Shown: positions 28,360-39,310, numbered from the stretch's first letter. The stretch is 48,708 bases of DNA from Brevibacterium mcbrellneri ATCC 49030 (GCF_000178455.1 NZ_ADNU01000027.1:1-48708), one strand, 5' to 3'. Program-made: numbers and translations. The notes: generated by a model not told the origin, from the letters alone.

Positions 28360-30265
28360 GCGCACGCCCTTCTGTCGGTTCTTCTACCGTACCCGCATTT
28401 TCCTCATCTGGTTGTGCTTGCGTGAAGTGACCATGGATCTTGTCAGCTAACTGAGGGCCGATCCCACGTGCTTGCATCAGTTCCTCAACGGACGCCGCTT
28501 TGATCTTCTTCACGGAACCGAAATGCTTCAACAGCGCTTTTTGTTTCGCTGCTCCGAGCCCGTCGATCGCGTCGAGTTCAGAGCGCGTCATGGATGCCGA
28601 ACGTTTCTGCCGGTGATACGTAATCGCAAAACGGTGGGCTTCGTCGCGAATGCGTTGAAGCATGAACAGGCCTTCGGAGTTGCGTGGAAGAATGACCGGG
28701 AATTCGTCCCAGGGCACCCAGACTTCTTCTAAGCGTTTCGCAAGTCCCACAACCGTGATGTCAGGGATGCCGAGGTCGTGCAGGGCTTGCGTAGCTGCGT
28801 GGACTTGGGGAAGCGCCCCGTCGACCACCAGGAGCGACGGACGGTATCCGAATCCAGTGTCGTCCTTGCCCATGTTCTCCAGGTAGCGTTCAAAGCGCCG
28901 GCTGACCACGTTGTACATCGCCGAGGTGTCATCCCGGGCAGCGTCCCCAGTCACCGAGAAGCGTTTGTAGTCCTTTTTCTTAGGCAGGCCGTCTTCGAAT
29001 ACGACAAGTGAGCCCACCACGTTTTGGCCCGCTGTGTGCGAGTTGTCGATGCATTCGATCCGCAGCGGTGGCTCCGTGAGGTCGAGTGCTTCGTGAATTT
29101 CGTTGAGTGCTTGGGAACGCGTAGTGAGATCAGACGCGCGCCGGGTCTTGTGAAGGGCCAACGCCTTGTGTGCGTTGAGTTCGGCGGTCTCGAGGACTGC
29201 TTTCTTTTCTCCGCGTTGCGGGACGCGCATGTCGATCTTGGCTCCGCGCACCGATCGCAGCCACTCCCCTAGCAGTTCTTTGTCAGCGGGTTCGTGACTC
29301 GTGAGGATTTCTGTGGGGATCGCATGGGTGTCCACATCGGTATACGCCTGCCGGATCGCGTCCTCGATCAGTTCACCAGGCGTTTTGTCTTCCATGCGTT
29401 CAATGATCCAGCCCCGCTGCCCCCGGATGCGTCCCCCGCGAATGTGAAATACCTGCACTGATGCTTCTAGTTCCTCTGCGTAGAGTCCAAAAACGTCTGC
29501 GTCGGCGTTTTGGGACAGCACCACGGCGTTCTTGTTCAGCACGGTTTCCAAGGCTGTGATCTCATCACGGAGGCGTGCAGCTTCTTCAAAGTCGAGGTTG
29601 GCGGAGGCTTCTTTCATGGCCTGTTTGCGCACCGAAATGAACTTCCCGGAGTTTCCGGACATGAACTCGATAACGCTTTTCACCAGTTCCGCGTATTCAT
29701 CCTTTTCGATCTTGCCCACGCACGGCGCGGAACACTTGTCGATGTACCCCAGAAGGCATGGCCGCCCTTGGCGCTGGGCCCGGTCGAACACCGTCTTGGC
29801 GCACGTGCGTACGGGGAACGCTTTCAGAAGAAGATCCAAGGATTCCCGGATCGCCCACACAGCGGTGAACGGGCCAAAGTACTTCATGCCCTTTTTACGT
29901 TTGCCTCGGGTGACAAACACGCGAGGGTACTCATCGCGCACCGTGATCGCTAAGTACGGATAGGACTTGTCGTCCCTGAACATCACGTTGAACCGCGGAT
30001 TGAATTCGTTGATCCATGTCCATTCGAGTTGCAGCGCCTCGACCTCAGTTTTCACCACGGTCCAGTTCACACTGGAAGCCGTGTGAACCATGGTGAACGT
30101 GCGAGGATGCAGGCCCGCTGGGTCGGCAAAGTACGAATTCAACCTGTTACGCAGGTTCTTCGCTTTACCAACGTAGATCACGCGCCCGTCGGCATCGCGA
30201 AACGTGTACACACCGGGGTCGGTGGGGATCTCCCCGGTTTTAGGCCGGTAGAGCTGTGGGTCCAC
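28352..30265 (-). CDS. uvrC: Excinuclease ABC subunit C
   Basis: UvrC makes both incisions in nucleotide excision repair. The 637-residue protein has an N-terminal GIY-YIG nuclease domain (PGVYTFRDADGRVIYVGKAK), the cysteine-containing RTCAKTVFDRAQ and PCLLGYIDKCSAPCVG region, a UvrB-binding UVR motif near residue 200, the RNase-H-like domain (IECIDNSHTAGQNVVGSLVVF) and C-terminal helix-hairpin-helices (LDAIDGLGAAKQKALL). The GTG start shares its first base with the uvrA TAG stop, so translation is coupled. Confidence 0.97.
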   Translation of the reverse strand: MDPQLYRPKTGEIPTDPGVYTFRDADGRVIYVGKAKNLRNRLNSYFADPAGLHPRTFTMVHTASSVNWTVVKTEVEALQLEWTWINEFNPRFNVMFRDDKSYPYLAITVRDEYPRVFVTRGKRKKGMKYFGPFTAVWAIRESLDLLLKAFPVRTCAKTVFDRAQRQGRPCLLGYIDKCSAPCVGKIEKDEYAELVKSVIEFMSGNSGKFISVRKQAMKEASANLDFEEAARLRDEITALETVLNKNAVVLSQNADADVFGLYAEELEASVQVFHIRGGRIRGQRGWIIERMEDKTPGELIEDAIRQAYTDVDTHAIPTEILTSHEPADKELLGEWLRSVRGAKIDMRVPQRGEKKAVLETAELNAHKALALHKTRRASDLTTRSQALNEIHEALDLTEPPLRIECIDNSHTAGQNVVGSLVVFEDGLPKKKDYKRFSVTGDAARDDTSAMYNVVSRRFERYLENMGKDDTGFGYRPSLLVVDGALPQVHAATQALHDLGIPDITVVGLAKRLEEVWVPWDEFPVILPRNSEGLFMLQRIRDEAHRFAITYHRQKRSASMTRSELDAIDGLGAAKQKALLKHFGSVKKIKAASVEELMQARGIGPQLADKIHGHFTQAQPDEENAGTVEEPTEGRAHD

Positions 30266-33132
30266 TACAGCCGTTCCCGAATCGCCGACATGTTGGCAAG
30301 GAACCTACCCGTGTGGCTGGCTTCTACCCCAGCAACCTCCTCGGGCGTACCTGTAGCAACCACGGTGCCACCACCTCGGCCGCCTTCTGGGCCCATGTCA
30401 ATGATGTAGTCCGCAGACGCGATCACATCCAAGTTGTGCTCGATGACGATGACCGTGTTGCCCTTGTTCACCAATCCCTGCAGGACACCCAAGAGTTTGC
30501 GGATGTCTTCAAAGTGCAGTCCCGTGGTGGGTTCGTCGAGGACGTAGACGGTGCGACCTCGGGAACGTTTCTGCAGCTCAGCTGCCAACTTAACGCGCTG
30601 CGCCTCTCCTCCGGACAGCGTGGTCGCTGGCTGGCCCAAACGGACATAGCCAAGCCCCACCTCAGCAAGGGTCGACAGGTGGCGGTGGATGGCAGGGACT
30701 GCGGAGAAGAATTCGGTGGCTTCTTCGATGGGCATGTCCAGAACATCGGCGATCGACTTGCCTTTGAACTTCACGTCCAAGGTTTCACGGTTGTAGCGCT
30801 GGCCCTTGCACACTTCACACGGGACGTAGACGTCTGGCAGGAAGTTCATCTCGATCTTGATGGTTCCGTCACCGCTGCAGTTTTCGCAACGCCCTCCCTT
30901 GACGTTGAACGAAAAACGACCGGGCTGGTAACCGCGGATGCGGGCGGTTTCGGTTTCTGCAAACAGTTTGCGCACGTGGTCGAACACGCCCGTGTAGGTG
31001 GCTGGGTTGGACCTAGGGGTACGCCCGATGGGTGACTGGTCCACGTGAATGACCTTGTCCAGATTATCCAGGCCAGTCACGCGTTTGTGCAGGCCGGGAA
31101 CCTGTTTAGAGTTGTTGAGCTCATTGGCCATCACCGTGTACAAAATGTCGTTAACCAGCGTTGACTTGCCGGAACCCGACACTCCGGTCACGGCGGTGAA
31201 CACACCTAGGGGGAAGTCAACGCTAATGTTCTTGAGGTTGTTCGCGCGCGCACCTTCAACCCTGACGATCCGTTTGGTGTCACGTGGTCGCCGGGCCTGT
31301 GGAATCTCAATCGATTTAGCCCCGGACATGTACGCGCCGGTGATGGACTTCTTTTCTTTGAGAAGTCCTTTGTAGTCGCCGGAGTAAATGACCTCACCAC
31401 CGTGTTCCCCGGCGCCGGGACCAATATCCACGATCCAGTCGGCGGTCTCGATGGTTTCTTCGTCGTGTTCGACCACGATGAGCGTGTTACCCAGGTCGCG
31501 CAAGCGCTGCAGAGTTTCGATGAGGCGGCGGTTATCGCGTTGGTGAAGCCCAATCGACGGTTCGTCAAGAACATACAACACTCCCACCAGACCTGAACCG
31601 ATCTGGGTGGCCAAGCGAATACGCTGCGCTTCACCACCAGACAGGGTGCCCGCCGTGCGGTGAAGTGTCAGATACTCGAGTCCCACGTCGAGCAAGAAAC
31701 GCATGCGCGCGCCGATCTCTTTGAGCACTTGCGCTGCGATTTGAGCGTCACGCCCATCGAGTTCCATGTTCGTCAGGAAGTGGGCGGATTCGTCCAGCGG
31801 CATGTTGCTGACATCCGCAATCGACTTTCCACCCACCAGCACATGAAGAGCTTCTGGTTTGAGACGTGTTCCGTCACATTCGGCACACGGGACCTCACGC
31901 ATATATGACTCATAGCGTGCCCGCGAGTGTTCCGATTCGGTCTCCTGGTGCTTGCGCAGAATGTAGGCGAAAACGCCCTCAAAACCGGTGGAGTAGGTGC
32001 GTTCGCGCCCAAACCTGTTGCGGTATTTGACATGGACTTGATAGTCCTTGCCTTCCAGAATCGCGGTGCGGTGCTTCTTGCTCAAGTCCTTCCACGGGGT
32101 GTCCATGGAGAAGCCGAGGTCGTCCGCAAGCCCCTGCAAAAGTCGCGTGAAGTACTTGGCTGTTGTCTTCCCCATGCTCCAGGGAGCGATCGCACCCTGG
32201 GCCAGACTCAGGTCTTCGTTGGGGACGACCAGCTGCGGGTCGACGTGGAGCCGGGTTCCGATTCCATCGCACACGGGACATGCGCCAAACGGCGAGTTGA
32301 ATGAGAACGTGCGTGGTTCAATTTCGTCGGTGGTGAGCGGGTGCTCGTTGGGGCACGAAAGGTGCTCCGAGAATGTGCGCTTCTCCCCTGTTTCTACCAG
32401 CTCCACATCCACGCGGCCGTTGGCCGTAGCAAGAGCAGTTTCGACGGAGTCGGTGAGTCGCTGGTGGATCCCGTCCTTGGCAATCAGGCGGTCGACGACA
32501 ACAGAAATGTCGTGCTTGTACTGTTTTTTGAGGGTGGGTGGTTCAGTCAGGCTGACGGTTTCGCCGTCGACAACAGCCCTGGAGAACCCTGCCTGTTGGA
32601 ACTGCTGAAACAGATCCGTGAACTCACCTTTACGTTGACGCACGACAGGTGCCATGACGATGAACTTGGTGCGTTCAGGGAGAGCACTGAGCTGGTCAAC
32701 GATCTGTTGCGGGGTTTGGCGTGTAATCGCTTCTCCGCACGTGGGGCAGTGAGGTTTACCGATTCGCGCCCACAGCAGACGCATGAAGTCGTAGACTTCC
32801 GTAATCGTTCCCACGGTCGACCGGGGGTTGCGTGAGGTGGATTTCTGGTCGATCGAAACAGCAGGCGACAGACCTTCAATCAGATCGACATCCGGTTTGT
32901 CCATCTGGCCTAAGAACATGCGAGCGTATGACGACAAGGACTCGACGTAACGCCGTTGTCCTTCAGCAAAAATCGTGTCAAAAGCCAGCGAGGATTTCCC
33001 AGAGCCCGAAAGCCCCGTGAACACCACAAGAGAATCACGAGGAATCGAAACATCGACGTTCTTCAGATTGTGCGCGCGTGCGCCTTTGACCAGCAACGTA
33101 TCCAGATGCGAAATACCTTTACTCACACTCAT
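30265..33132 (-). CDS. uvrA: Excinuclease ABC subunit A
   Basis: UvrA is the damage-recognition ATPase of nucleotide excision repair. The 955-residue protein has two ABC modules (first Walker [14 protein letters not shown], second [13 protein letters not shown]) and two zinc modules with CxxC pairs ([14 protein letters not shown] and the [19 protein letters not shown] set). Two LSGGEAQR signatures and [13 protein letters not shown] / [13 protein letters not shown]alker B motifs are visible. The ATG is annotated at 33132, but TAGACT at 33139-33134 suggests a leaderless message beginning at GTG codon 3. A LexA-like palindrome lies directly upstream. Confidence 0.98.
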   Translation of the reverse strand: MSVSKGISHLDTLLVKGARAHNLKNVDVSIPRDSLVVFTGLSGSGKSSLAFDTIFAEGQRRYVESLSSYARMFLGQMDKPDVDLIEGLSPAVSIDQKSTSRNPRSTVGTITEVYDFMRLLWARIGKPHCPTCGEAITRQTPQQIVDQLSALPERTKFIVMAPVVRQRKGEFTDLFQQFQQAGFSRAVVDGETVSLTEPPTLKKQYKHDISVVVDRLIAKDGIHQRLTDSVETALATANGRVDVELVETGEKRTFSEHLSCPNEHPLTTDEIEPRTFSFNSPFGACPVCDGIGTRLHVDPQLVVPNEDLSLAQGAIAPWSMGKTTAKYFTRLLQGLADDLGFSMDTPWKDLSKKHRTAILEGKDYQVHVKYRNRFGRERTYSTGFEGVFAYILRKHQETESEHSRARYESYMREVPCAECDGTRLKPEALHVLVGGKSIADVSNMPLDESAHFLTNMELDGRDAQIAAQVLKEIGARMRFLLDVGLEYLTLHRTAGTLSGGEAQRIRLATQIGSGLVGVLYVLDEPSIGLHQRDNRRLIETLQRLRDLGNTLIVVEHDEETIETADWIVDIGPGAGEHGGEVIYSGDYKGLLKEKKSITGAYMSGAKSIEIPQARRPRDTKRIVRVEGARANNLKNISVDFPLGVFTAVTGVSGSGKSTLVNDILYTVMANELNNSKQVPGLHKRVTGLDNLDKVIHVDQSPIGRTPRSNPATYTGVFDHVRKLFAETETARIRGYQPGRFSFNVKGGRCENCSGDGTIKIEMNFLPDVYVPCEVCKGQRYNRETLDVKFKGKSIADVLDMPIEEATEFFSAVPAIHRHLSTLAEVGLGYVRLGQPATTLSGGEAQRVKLAAELQKRSRGRTVYVLDEPTTGLHFEDIRKLLGVLQGLVNKGNTVIVIEHNLDVIASADYIIDMGPEGGRGGGTVVATGTPEEVAGVEASHTGRFLANMSAIRERL

Positions 33133-33133
33133 T

Positions 33134-33139
33134 AGTCTA
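33134..33139 (-). promoter_or_regulatory. -10 box of uvrA
   Basis: TAGACT on the minus strand lies 7 nt downstream of the SOS palindrome and 7-8 nt before GTG codon 3 of uvrA. TATATT inside the palindrome is an alternative -10. Either would be covered by a repressor on the palindrome. Confidence 0.4.
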
Positions 33140-33146
33140 TGCGCTT

Positions 33147-33162
33147 TCGAATATATATTCGA
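33147..33162. promoter_or_regulatory. LexA (SOS) box upstream of uvrA
   Basis: TCGAATATATATTCGA is a perfect 16-bp palindrome 14 bp before the uvrA start. It keeps the CGAA-(6)-TTCG frame of Gram-positive LexA sites (TCGAAC-N4-GTTCGA type), differing by T and A at the inner positions. uvrA is a classic SOS gene, which supports the call. The five-gene operon behind it would share the control. Confidence 0.75.
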
Positions 33163-33188
33163 TGTGAGATGCCTGACCTATGTACACC

Positions 33189-35693
33189 TCAGTTCCCGGT
33201 CAGCGGTCCCACATCCAGGATCTCCACAACGACCTCGCCGGCTTCGTCACTCGCAGGCAGATCCACGCGCGCAGTAATCGCCCAGTCCATGTCCCCTTCG
33301 GGGTCGTCGAGGATCTGACGAACTGTCCACGCTTCGTCTTCTTTGTCGAGGATGTTGAAGAACTTGGGCCCGCGCGAATCGTTGCTCACGCCCAGGTCAC
33401 CGTATTCGTCGTAGAAGTCTTCGATCGCGTCTTCCCACTTCTTCTGCGTCCAGCCGGATTCGCCGTCTAGGTCACCCAGAGCGTCATATGCAGCTCGTTC
33501 GGCCAGAATGACCCTGTGGAACATGGCATTTCGCACGGCCCTCGTGAACGCCTGGGTGTCTGCCGAAAACGTGCGAGACATATCCAAGGCGGGCAACACC
33601 TCGGCCTCATCCCCAGCATTCTTGAGCGCTTCCCACTCTTCTACCAGCGAGGAATCCACCCGCATCACGGTGGCACCCAACCATTCGATGATAGCCGTGA
33701 GCTCTTCATTACGCAGGTCGTGGGGAACGTTCTGCACGAGCGAGCGATACACGTCCGTGAGGTACCGCAGGAGCCCACCCTCAACGCGCGCCAGCCCGTA
33801 GTAGTTGACGAACTGGGAGAAGTTCATCGAGTGCTCCACCATGTCCGCAACCACGGCCTTGGGGGTGATGCCGATTTCGCGCAGCCACGGCGCGCTGTGG
33901 GTGAACGCGTCGAAGGCTTCTTCAAGAACCTCACCGTTGGGTTGCGGGTAGGTGATTTCGTCCAGAATCTCCATGCGTTCGGCGTAGTCGACACCGTCGG
34001 CTTTGAGCGCTGCTAACTCTTCGCGTTTGATCCGGTTGAGTTGGCCTTTGAGCACTGCGTAGGACACCTCGGTGGTCGCTTCGATCACCGACAGCACGTC
34101 CGTCGCATACGTGTCGGATTCGGGGTCGAACAGTTCCAGCGCGGCAAGCGCGAACGGCGACAGCGGCTGGTTGAGTGCAAACTGAGGCCCCAAATCGTTC
34201 ACGGGCGCATATTCGACTCTGTCCCCCACCACGCGACGTTCGATCACGCTGGCGTCGAGCAGGTTGCGCCCAATGCGCAAGGCCCGCAGATACATATCGA
34301 GGGTGTTTTCGTCGTGGCTGGAATCGATAAAGTCCTTGACGGTATCCACGCTGGCGTGGGGTCGGCTGAGCAAGTTGATTACCGTTGAGTGGGTAATCCG
34401 CATGCGGCTCTTAAGCTCTTCCGGCTTACCTTCTACCAGGTGGTTGAACGTGGTTTCCGACCAGTTCACGAACCCTTCCGGAGCTTGCTTTTTGACCACT
34501 TTGCGGCGTTTCTTGGGGTCGTCTCCGGCCTTGAGAAGCGCCTTCTTGTTCTCAATGACGTGTTCGGGGGCCTGGGCGACCACAAAGCCTTCCGTGTCGA
34601 ACCCGGCGCGCCCGGCACGACCCACGATCTGCTGAAATTCACGGACTCGCAAACGTCGCTGGCGGAACCCGTCGAACTTGGTGAGCCCGGTGAGCACAAC
34701 GGTGCGGATGGGAACGTTGATTCCCACTCCCAGCGTGTCGGTCCCGGAGATCACCGACAGTTTTCCACTCGACGCTAAGTGTTCAACCAAGCGGCGGTAT
34801 TTGGGGAGCATTCCCGCGTGGTGGACGCCCACACCTGCCAAGAGCATCCGTTTGAGCGTCACCCCGAACCCTTTAGAGAACCCAAAACCTCGGATTTCTT
34901 CCGCGATTTCTTCGCGCTGTTCACGGGTTGCCAGGTTGGCGTTGACCACACTGCTGGCCAGTTCAACCGCCGCCGCTTGAGCGAAAGACACCACATAGAT
35001 GGGGGCTTTGTTGTCCCGCACCAACTTGCTGAGTGTTTCGTGAAGTGGTTCTTCTGAATAGGCGTAGCTCAGTGGCACCGGACGGTGGGCAGACGTGATG
35101 AGGGAGCAGTCGCGTCCGGTGAGTTCGGTGAGAGATTTTTGAATCGCCGAGGTGTCCCCCAGGGTCGCTGACATGAGGACGAACTGCGCGGCAGGCAGGG
35201 TGAGGAGAGGTACTTGCCACGCCCACCCGCGTTGCGGGTCACCGTAGTAGTGGAATTCGTCCATGACGATCATGCCCACATCTAAAGTGGCACCTTCTCG
35301 CAGGGCTTGGTTCGCCAGGATTTCTGCGGTTGCGCAGATGATGGGGGCATCCGCGTTTACGGTGGAGTCCCCCGTCACCATTCCCACATTGTCAGCACCA
35401 AAGATATGGGTGAGGTCAAAGAACTTTTCGCTCACGAGCGCTTTAATCGGCGCGGTGTAGTACGTGCGTTGTCCGCGACACAGAGCAAAGAAGGCAGCCG
35501 CCAACGCAACCATTGACTTCCCTGACCCTGTGGGTGTCGCCATGACTGTGTTGTCGCCGGTGAGGATCGCCAGAATCGCTTCTTCTTGTGCCGGGTACAG
35601 CGTGATGCCGGTGTCTTTTGTGTATTCGACAAATGTCTCAAAAAGCGTGTCGGAATCTGCGAATTCTTCCGGGACACGATAAAGATGTGGCAA
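33189..35693 (-). CDS. Ski2-like DEXH-box helicase with DUF3516 domain
   Basis: This is a superfamily 2 RNA/DNA helicase of the actinobacterial DUF3516 group. Motif I is ATPTGSGKS, motif II is [17 protein letters not shown] (DEFH box), motif III is LMSATLGD and motif VI is [15 protein letters not shown]; the C-terminal half (from about residue 420) is the DUF3516 region. Cellular role is unknown; relatives resemble Ski2/Mtr4 RNA helicases. The start is uncertain: TTG 35693 ([11 protein letters not shown]) has GGAAAG 9 nt upstream; TTG 35702 is in frame but poorly placed. No ATG or GTG start is available before the upstream stop codon. The gene ends 56 bp before uvrA. Confidence 0.9.
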   Translation of the reverse strand: MPHLYRVPEEFADSDTLFETFVEYTKDTGITLYPAQEEAILAILTGDNTVMATPTGSGKSMVALAAAFFALCRGQRTYYTAPIKALVSEKFFDLTHIFGADNVGMVTGDSTVNADAPIICATAEILANQALREGATLDVGMIVMDEFHYYGDPQRGWAWQVPLLTLPAAQFVLMSATLGDTSAIQKSLTELTGRDCSLITSAHRPVPLSYAYSEEPLHETLSKLVRDNKAPIYVVSFAQAAAVELASSVVNANLATREQREEIAEEIRGFGFSKGFGVTLKRMLLAGVGVHHAGMLPKYRRLVEHLASSGKLSVISGTDTLGVGINVPIRTVVLTGLTKFDGFRQRRLRVREFQQIVGRAGRAGFDTEGFVVAQAPEHVIENKKALLKAGDDPKKRRKVVKKQAPEGFVNWSETTFNHLVEGKPEELKSRMRITHSTVINLLSRPHASVDTVKDFIDSSHDENTLDMYLRALRIGRNLLDASVIERRVVGDRVEYAPVNDLGPQFALNQPLSPFALAALELFDPESDTYATDVLSVIEATTEVSYAVLKGQLNRIKREELAALKADGVDYAERMEILDEITYPQPNGEVLEEAFDAFTHSAPWLREIGITPKAVVADMVEHSMNFSQFVNYYGLARVEGGLLRYLTDVYRSLVQNVPHDLRNEELTAIIEWLGATVMRVDSSLVEEWEALKNAGDEAEVLPALDMSRTFSADTQAFTRAVRNAMFHRVILAERAAYDALGDLDGESGWTQKKWEDAIEDFYDEYGDLGVSNDSRGPKFFNILDKEDEAWTVRQILDDPEGDMDWAITARVDLPASDEAGEVVVEILDVGPLTGN

Positions 35694-35749
35694 GGCGAAC
35701 AACTTTCCATGGATTTCGTCGACACATCGACCCTAGCAGGGAGGCACAC

Positions 35750-36040
35750 ATGGCAACTTTTGCCGTTGTTTACGAATACGGACCCGACACCGAGACCCGC
35801 ATGAACGCGCGTCCTGAACACCGCGCGTGGCAGAAGCGGTTGAACGAAGCGGGCGTTCTGCTCGCCTCCGGACCACTGGAGTCAGAGGACCAGCCGGGTG
35901 GGCTCTTGATCTTCCGCGCGGACGATCAAGCGAATGTGGAGGATCTGTTGGCCCAGGACCCCTACGCGGAAATCGGTGTGATTGCGTCCACGCAGGTGCG
36001 CCCCTGGAACCCGGTGTTCGGACCGTTTGCTGAGGCTTAG
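35750..36040 (+). CDS. YciI-like protein
   Basis: This 96-residue protein begins MATFAVVYEYGPDTETR and has the ferredoxin-like alpha-beta fold of the YciI family. The family pattern R-x2-H-x2-(W/Y) (RPEHRAWQKRL), GPLESEDQPGGLLIF and the D-P-Y motif (AQDPYAEIGV) are present. The conserved His-Asp pair suggests a small enzyme (dehydrochlorinase- or isomerase-like), but the role is unknown. The start is set by AGGGAGG 5 nt before ATG 35750. It is divergent from the helicase. Confidence 0.85.
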   Translation: MATFAVVYEYGPDTETRMNARPEHRAWQKRLNEAGVLLASGPLESEDQPGGLLIFRADDQANVEDLLAQDPYAEIGVIASTQVRPWNPVFGPFAEA

Positions 36041-36051
36041 TCGATGCGGGC

Positions 36052-37044
36052 CTAGCTGTGGTCGTCTTCGTGATGCCTCATCGAACCGAACGTAATACGG
36101 TCCGGGGTACGACGTGCCTTGATCAAACTTGCGATCGTGGCGATGAGCATAGCACAGACGATAAAGCCCAGTGATACCCACGTGTTGATTTCAGGAACAC
36201 CTGGGAACCATGTTTCGTGCATCGCGTGCAGAATGAGCTTGACGCCAATGAACGCGAGGATCGCAGCAATCCCGTATTTGAGGTATTCGAGCCTGTCCAA
36301 AAGGCCACCCAGCAGGAAGTACAGCTGACGTAGCCCCATGAGAGCAAACAGGTTCGCGGTAAACACAATGAACGGACTCTTGGTGATACCGAAGATCGCG
36401 GGGATTGAGTCCAAGGCGAACATGATATCGGTAGTTCCAATAGCAAGGAACACCAGCAACATGGGCGTCCAGTGTTTCACGCCGTCTACTGTGGTGCGAA
36501 GTTTATTGCCGTCGTATTCGTCGGTGTAGTTGATCCGCTTCTTGAGGAACTTGACGAAGCCGGTATCTTCGTCACTCTCTTCTTCGTCACCAAATGCCTG
36601 CTTAAAGGCGGTGTACAGAAGGAAGATACCGAAGATGTAGAACACGCCCACGAACATCTCGATGATCCACGCGCCGGCAAGAATAAAAGCTCCGCGGAAG
36701 ATCAAAGCAACAATAATGCCCACCATGAGGACTTCTTGTTGATACTTCTTGGGGACCGAGAACTTGCTCAAGATGATGACGAACACGAACAAGTTGTCGA
36801 TCGACAGCGAGTATTCGGTGAGCCAACCGGCCAAGAACTCAACGCCGTGGTCTGTGTCGCCAATTGCGAACATGAGTCCCGCGAAGATGAGTGCCAGCGT
36901 CACGTAGAACACCACCCAGCCGGTGGCTTCTTTCATCGAGGGAATGTGTGGTCGCTTGAGGATGATCAGAAGATCGAAGATCAAGAGGAGCACGAGGACG
37001 ATCAGCGAACCGACCTCGAACCACAAGGGTAGAGCTGTGGACAT
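36052..37044 (-). CDS. TerC-family membrane protein, likely manganese exporter
   Basis: This 330-residue protein has about nine membrane segments and the TerC hallmarks: an acidic SIDNLFVFVIILSKFSVPKK segment and ALDSIPAIFGITKSPFIVFTANLFALMGLRQLYF. Bacterial TerC proteins such as Alx (E. coli) and YkoY (Bacillus) move Mn2+ out of the cytoplasm or load exported enzymes with it. The 5' leader contains what looks like a yybP-ykoY manganese riboswitch, supporting a manganese role over tellurite resistance. A charged cytoplasmic loop (EEESDEDTGFVKFLKKR) separates the halves. Its ribosome binding site GAAAGG can be masked by a hairpin. Confidence 0.9.
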   Translation of the reverse strand: MSTALPLWFEVGSLIVLVLLLIFDLLIILKRPHIPSMKEATGWVVFYVTLALIFAGLMFAIGDTDHGVEFLAGWLTEYSLSIDNLFVFVIILSKFSVPKKYQQEVLMVGIIVALIFRGAFILAGAWIIEMFVGVFYIFGIFLLYTAFKQAFGDEEESDEDTGFVKFLKKRINYTDEYDGNKLRTTVDGVKHWTPMLLVFLAIGTTDIMFALDSIPAIFGITKSPFIVFTANLFALMGLRQLYFLLGGLLDRLEYLKYGIAAILAFIGVKLILHAMHETWFPGVPEINTWVSLGFIVCAMLIATIASLIKARRTPDRITFGSMRHHEDDHS

Positions 37045-37050
37045 GCGAGC

Positions 37051-37071
37051 CTTTCGTCGATTACTCGAAAG
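37051..37071 (-). promoter_or_regulatory. Hairpin masking the terC ribosome binding site
   Basis: On the minus strand CTTTCG (37071-37066) pairs with CGAAAG (37056-37051), and the latter is most of the GAAAGG ribosome binding site 5 nt before the terC ATG. This is the expected expression platform of a translation-controlling riboswitch: pairing hides the site, and capture of CTTTC by the aptamer frees it. Inference from sequence. Confidence 0.55.
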
Positions 37072-37158
37072 TCTCTCCCGCGTGCGTGACGCCTAGACTC
37101 CGGGTGCCTGTGCACCGTGATGACGAAGTCTTGTTGTGGGATACTCCCCTTCGCAAAC
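37072..37158 (-). ncRNA. yybP-ykoY manganese riboswitch
   Basis: The terC leader (minus strand) has the family-defining GGGGAGTA (37149-37142), preceded by GCGAA. CGTCATCACGG follows, then a GGTGC-ACAG-GCACC hairpin and CCCGGAGTCTAGGCG, with AGACT before and AGTCT after pairing across it. These match the conserved L1 and L3 elements of yybP-ykoY RNAs, which bind Mn2+ and very often precede terC-family genes. 5' TTTGCG can pair (with G.U pairs) to CGCGGG at the 3' side as P1. End points are approximate. Confidence 0.82.
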
Positions 37159-37164
37159 CTCTTC

Positions 37165-37170
37165 AGTGTA
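37165..37170 (-). promoter_or_regulatory. -10 box for the terC riboswitch transcript
   Basis: TACACT on the minus strand lies 11 bp past the uvrB stop and would start RNA near 37158, exactly at the 5' side of the aptamer. terC therefore probably has its own transcript, independent of uvrB. Confidence 0.5.
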
Positions 37171-37180
37171 GCTGATCCTT

Positions 37181-39310
37181 TTAGGATTCGCGTTGCATTG
37201 TGCGCAGTTCCTTCTTGATGTCTTGGAGTTCGTCGCGCAAACGGGCAGCCAGTTCAAACTGAAGCTGTTCGGCGGCTTCGTGCATTTGTTCCGTCAGTTG
37301 GGCGGCCAGTTCTGCGAGGTTTTCACTGGGTGCCGTCGTGACATCAGGTTTGAGCGTGTCAGATTTTACGGAGTTGAAGCCACGTTTGCCCTTGCCGTAG
37401 TCAAATTCGGTAAGCAGTTCACGCGTGTCAGCGTCCTCGCGTTGCAGTCGTTCCGTGATGTCGGCGATCTTCTTGACAAGAGGTTTGGGGTCAATTCCGT
37501 GTTCTTTGTTGTACGAGATCTGAATTTCGCGACGACGGTTGGTTTCGTCGATCGCTTCCCGCATGCTCGGGGTGATGGTGTCCCCGTACATGTGCACTTC
37601 ACCGTTGACGTTACGGGCGGCACGTCCAACCGTCTGGATGAGGGACTTGGACGACCGCAAGAACCCTTCTTTGTCGGCGTCCAGGATCGCTACGAGGCTC
37701 ACTTCGGGAAGGTCGAGGCCCTCACGGAGCAGGTTGATACCCACGAGCACGTCAAACACTCCGGCGCGCAATTCACTTAAGAGTTCAACGCGTTTGAGCG
37801 TGTCCACGTCCGAATGCAGGTATTGGACTTTGATGTCGTGTTCGAGCAGGTAGTCGGTGAGGTCCTCTGCCATTTTCTTCGTGAGAGTGGTGACCAGGAC
37901 ACGTTCGTTCTTCTCAATGCGGTCGCGGATCTCCCCTAGGAGGTCGTCGATCTGCCCCCGCGTGGGCTTGACGGTAACCTTGGGGTCCACGAGGCCGGTT
38001 GGACGAATGATCTGCTCGACGACACCTCGGGACCGTTCGAGTTCAAAGTCACCCGGGGTCGCTGACAGGTACACGGTCTGGCCGATCCTTTGAAGGAACT
38101 CGTCGAACTTCAACGGGCGGTTATCCAAGGCGCTGGGCAGGCGGAAACCGTGCTCAACCAGCGTGCGTTTGCGCGACATGTCACCTTCATACATGCCACC
38201 AATCTGCGGAACGGTGACGTGAGATTCGTCAATGACCAGCAGAAAGTCTTCAGGGAAGTAGTCCAGCAGACAGTTGGGGGCGGTGCCTGCCGCGCGCCCG
38301 TCGATGTGCCGGGAGTAGTTTTCAATACCCGAGGTGAACCCCATCGACTGCATCATTTCGAGGTCGTATGTAGTGCGCATTTTCAGGCGTTGCGCTTCGA
38401 GCAGTTTGTTCTGTTTCTCAAGTTCCGCCAGGCGCACCTGCAGTTCGTCCTCGATCGCTGCGATCGCCTTACCCATCCGGTTTTCACCGGCCACATAGTG
38501 TGACGCGGGGAAAATGTGCACGATGTCTTCGTCACGAATCACTTCGCCCGTGAGCGGGTGCAGAGTGTGGAGCGCTTCGATTTCATCGCCGAAAAACTCG
38601 ATACGGATGGCGAGTTCTTCGTACTGCGGGATGATTTCGACCGTGTCGCCACGTACCCGGAAGGTTCCGCGGGTGAACGCCATGTCGTTACGGGTGTACT
38701 GCATTTCGACGAAACGTTTGAGCAGCTCATCGCGGTCGACCTCTTCACCGACTTCGAGCGAAACCATCCGGTCCACGTACTCTTCTGGGGTTCCCAGACC
38801 GTAGATACAGGACACGGTGGAGACCACGACGACGTCGCGTCGGGTGAGAAGTGAGTTGGTTGCCGAGTGGCGCAGGCGTTCGACTTCATCGTTGATGGAC
38901 GAGTCTTTTTCGATGAATGTGTCGGTTTGTGGAACATACGCTTCTGGCTGGTAGTAGTCGTAGTACGACACGAAGTACTCGACCGCGTTGTGGGGCAGAA
39001 GCTGGCGGAACTCGTTGGCCAGCTGCGCGGCCAAGGTCTTGTTGGGCGCCATGATGAGCGTGGGTCGTTGGACTTTTTCGATCAGCCACGCGGTGGTTGC
39101 CGATTTACCGGTACCAGTGGCACCCAAAAGCACGACGTCTTTCTCGCCGTCGTCGAGCCTGCGCGCGATCTCCGCAATCGCAGTGGGCTGGTCACCCGAT
39201 GGGCTGTACTCGCTGACCACCTCGAACGGGGCGACGCGCCGCTGCACGTCAGGGCGGTGCCCAATCGCCGGAACGGGAATATTGGCAGGAGTGCTCGGCT
39301 CAGTGCTCAT
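37181..39310 (-). CDS. uvrB: Excinuclease ABC subunit B
   Basis: UvrB is the helicase-like damage verifier of nucleotide excision repair. The 709-residue protein has Walker [16 protein letters not shown], the beta-hairpin region [35 protein letters not shown] (motif II, DESH), [17 protein letters not shown] (motif VI) and a C-terminal UVR motif ([27 protein letters not shown]) that binds UvrC. Length is normal. ATG 39310 is directly preceded by TTGGAGA, and TAGGCT ends 7 nt before it, so the message may be leaderless. Confidence 0.98.
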   Translation of the reverse strand: MSTEPSTPANIPVPAIGHRPDVQRRVAPFEVVSEYSPSGDQPTAIAEIARRLDDGEKDVVLLGATGTGKSATTAWLIEKVQRPTLIMAPNKTLAAQLANEFRQLLPHNAVEYFVSYYDYYQPEAYVPQTDTFIEKDSSINDEVERLRHSATNSLLTRRDVVVVSTVSCIYGLGTPEEYVDRMVSLEVGEEVDRDELLKRFVEMQYTRNDMAFTRGTFRVRGDTVEIIPQYEELAIRIEFFGDEIEALHTLHPLTGEVIRDEDIVHIFPASHYVAGENRMGKAIAAIEDELQVRLAELEKQNKLLEAQRLKMRTTYDLEMMQSMGFTSGIENYSRHIDGRAAGTAPNCLLDYFPEDFLLVIDESHVTVPQIGGMYEGDMSRKRTLVEHGFRLPSALDNRPLKFDEFLQRIGQTVYLSATPGDFELERSRGVVEQIIRPTGLVDPKVTVKPTRGQIDDLLGEIRDRIEKNERVLVTTLTKKMAEDLTDYLLEHDIKVQYLHSDVDTLKRVELLSELRAGVFDVLVGINLLREGLDLPEVSLVAILDADKEGFLRSSKSLIQTVGRAARNVNGEVHMYGDTITPSMREAIDETNRRREIQISYNKEHGIDPKPLVKKIADITERLQREDADTRELLTEFDYGKGKRGFNSVKSDTLKPDVTTAPSENLAELAAQLTEQMHEAAEQLQFELAARLRDELQDIKKELRTMQRES

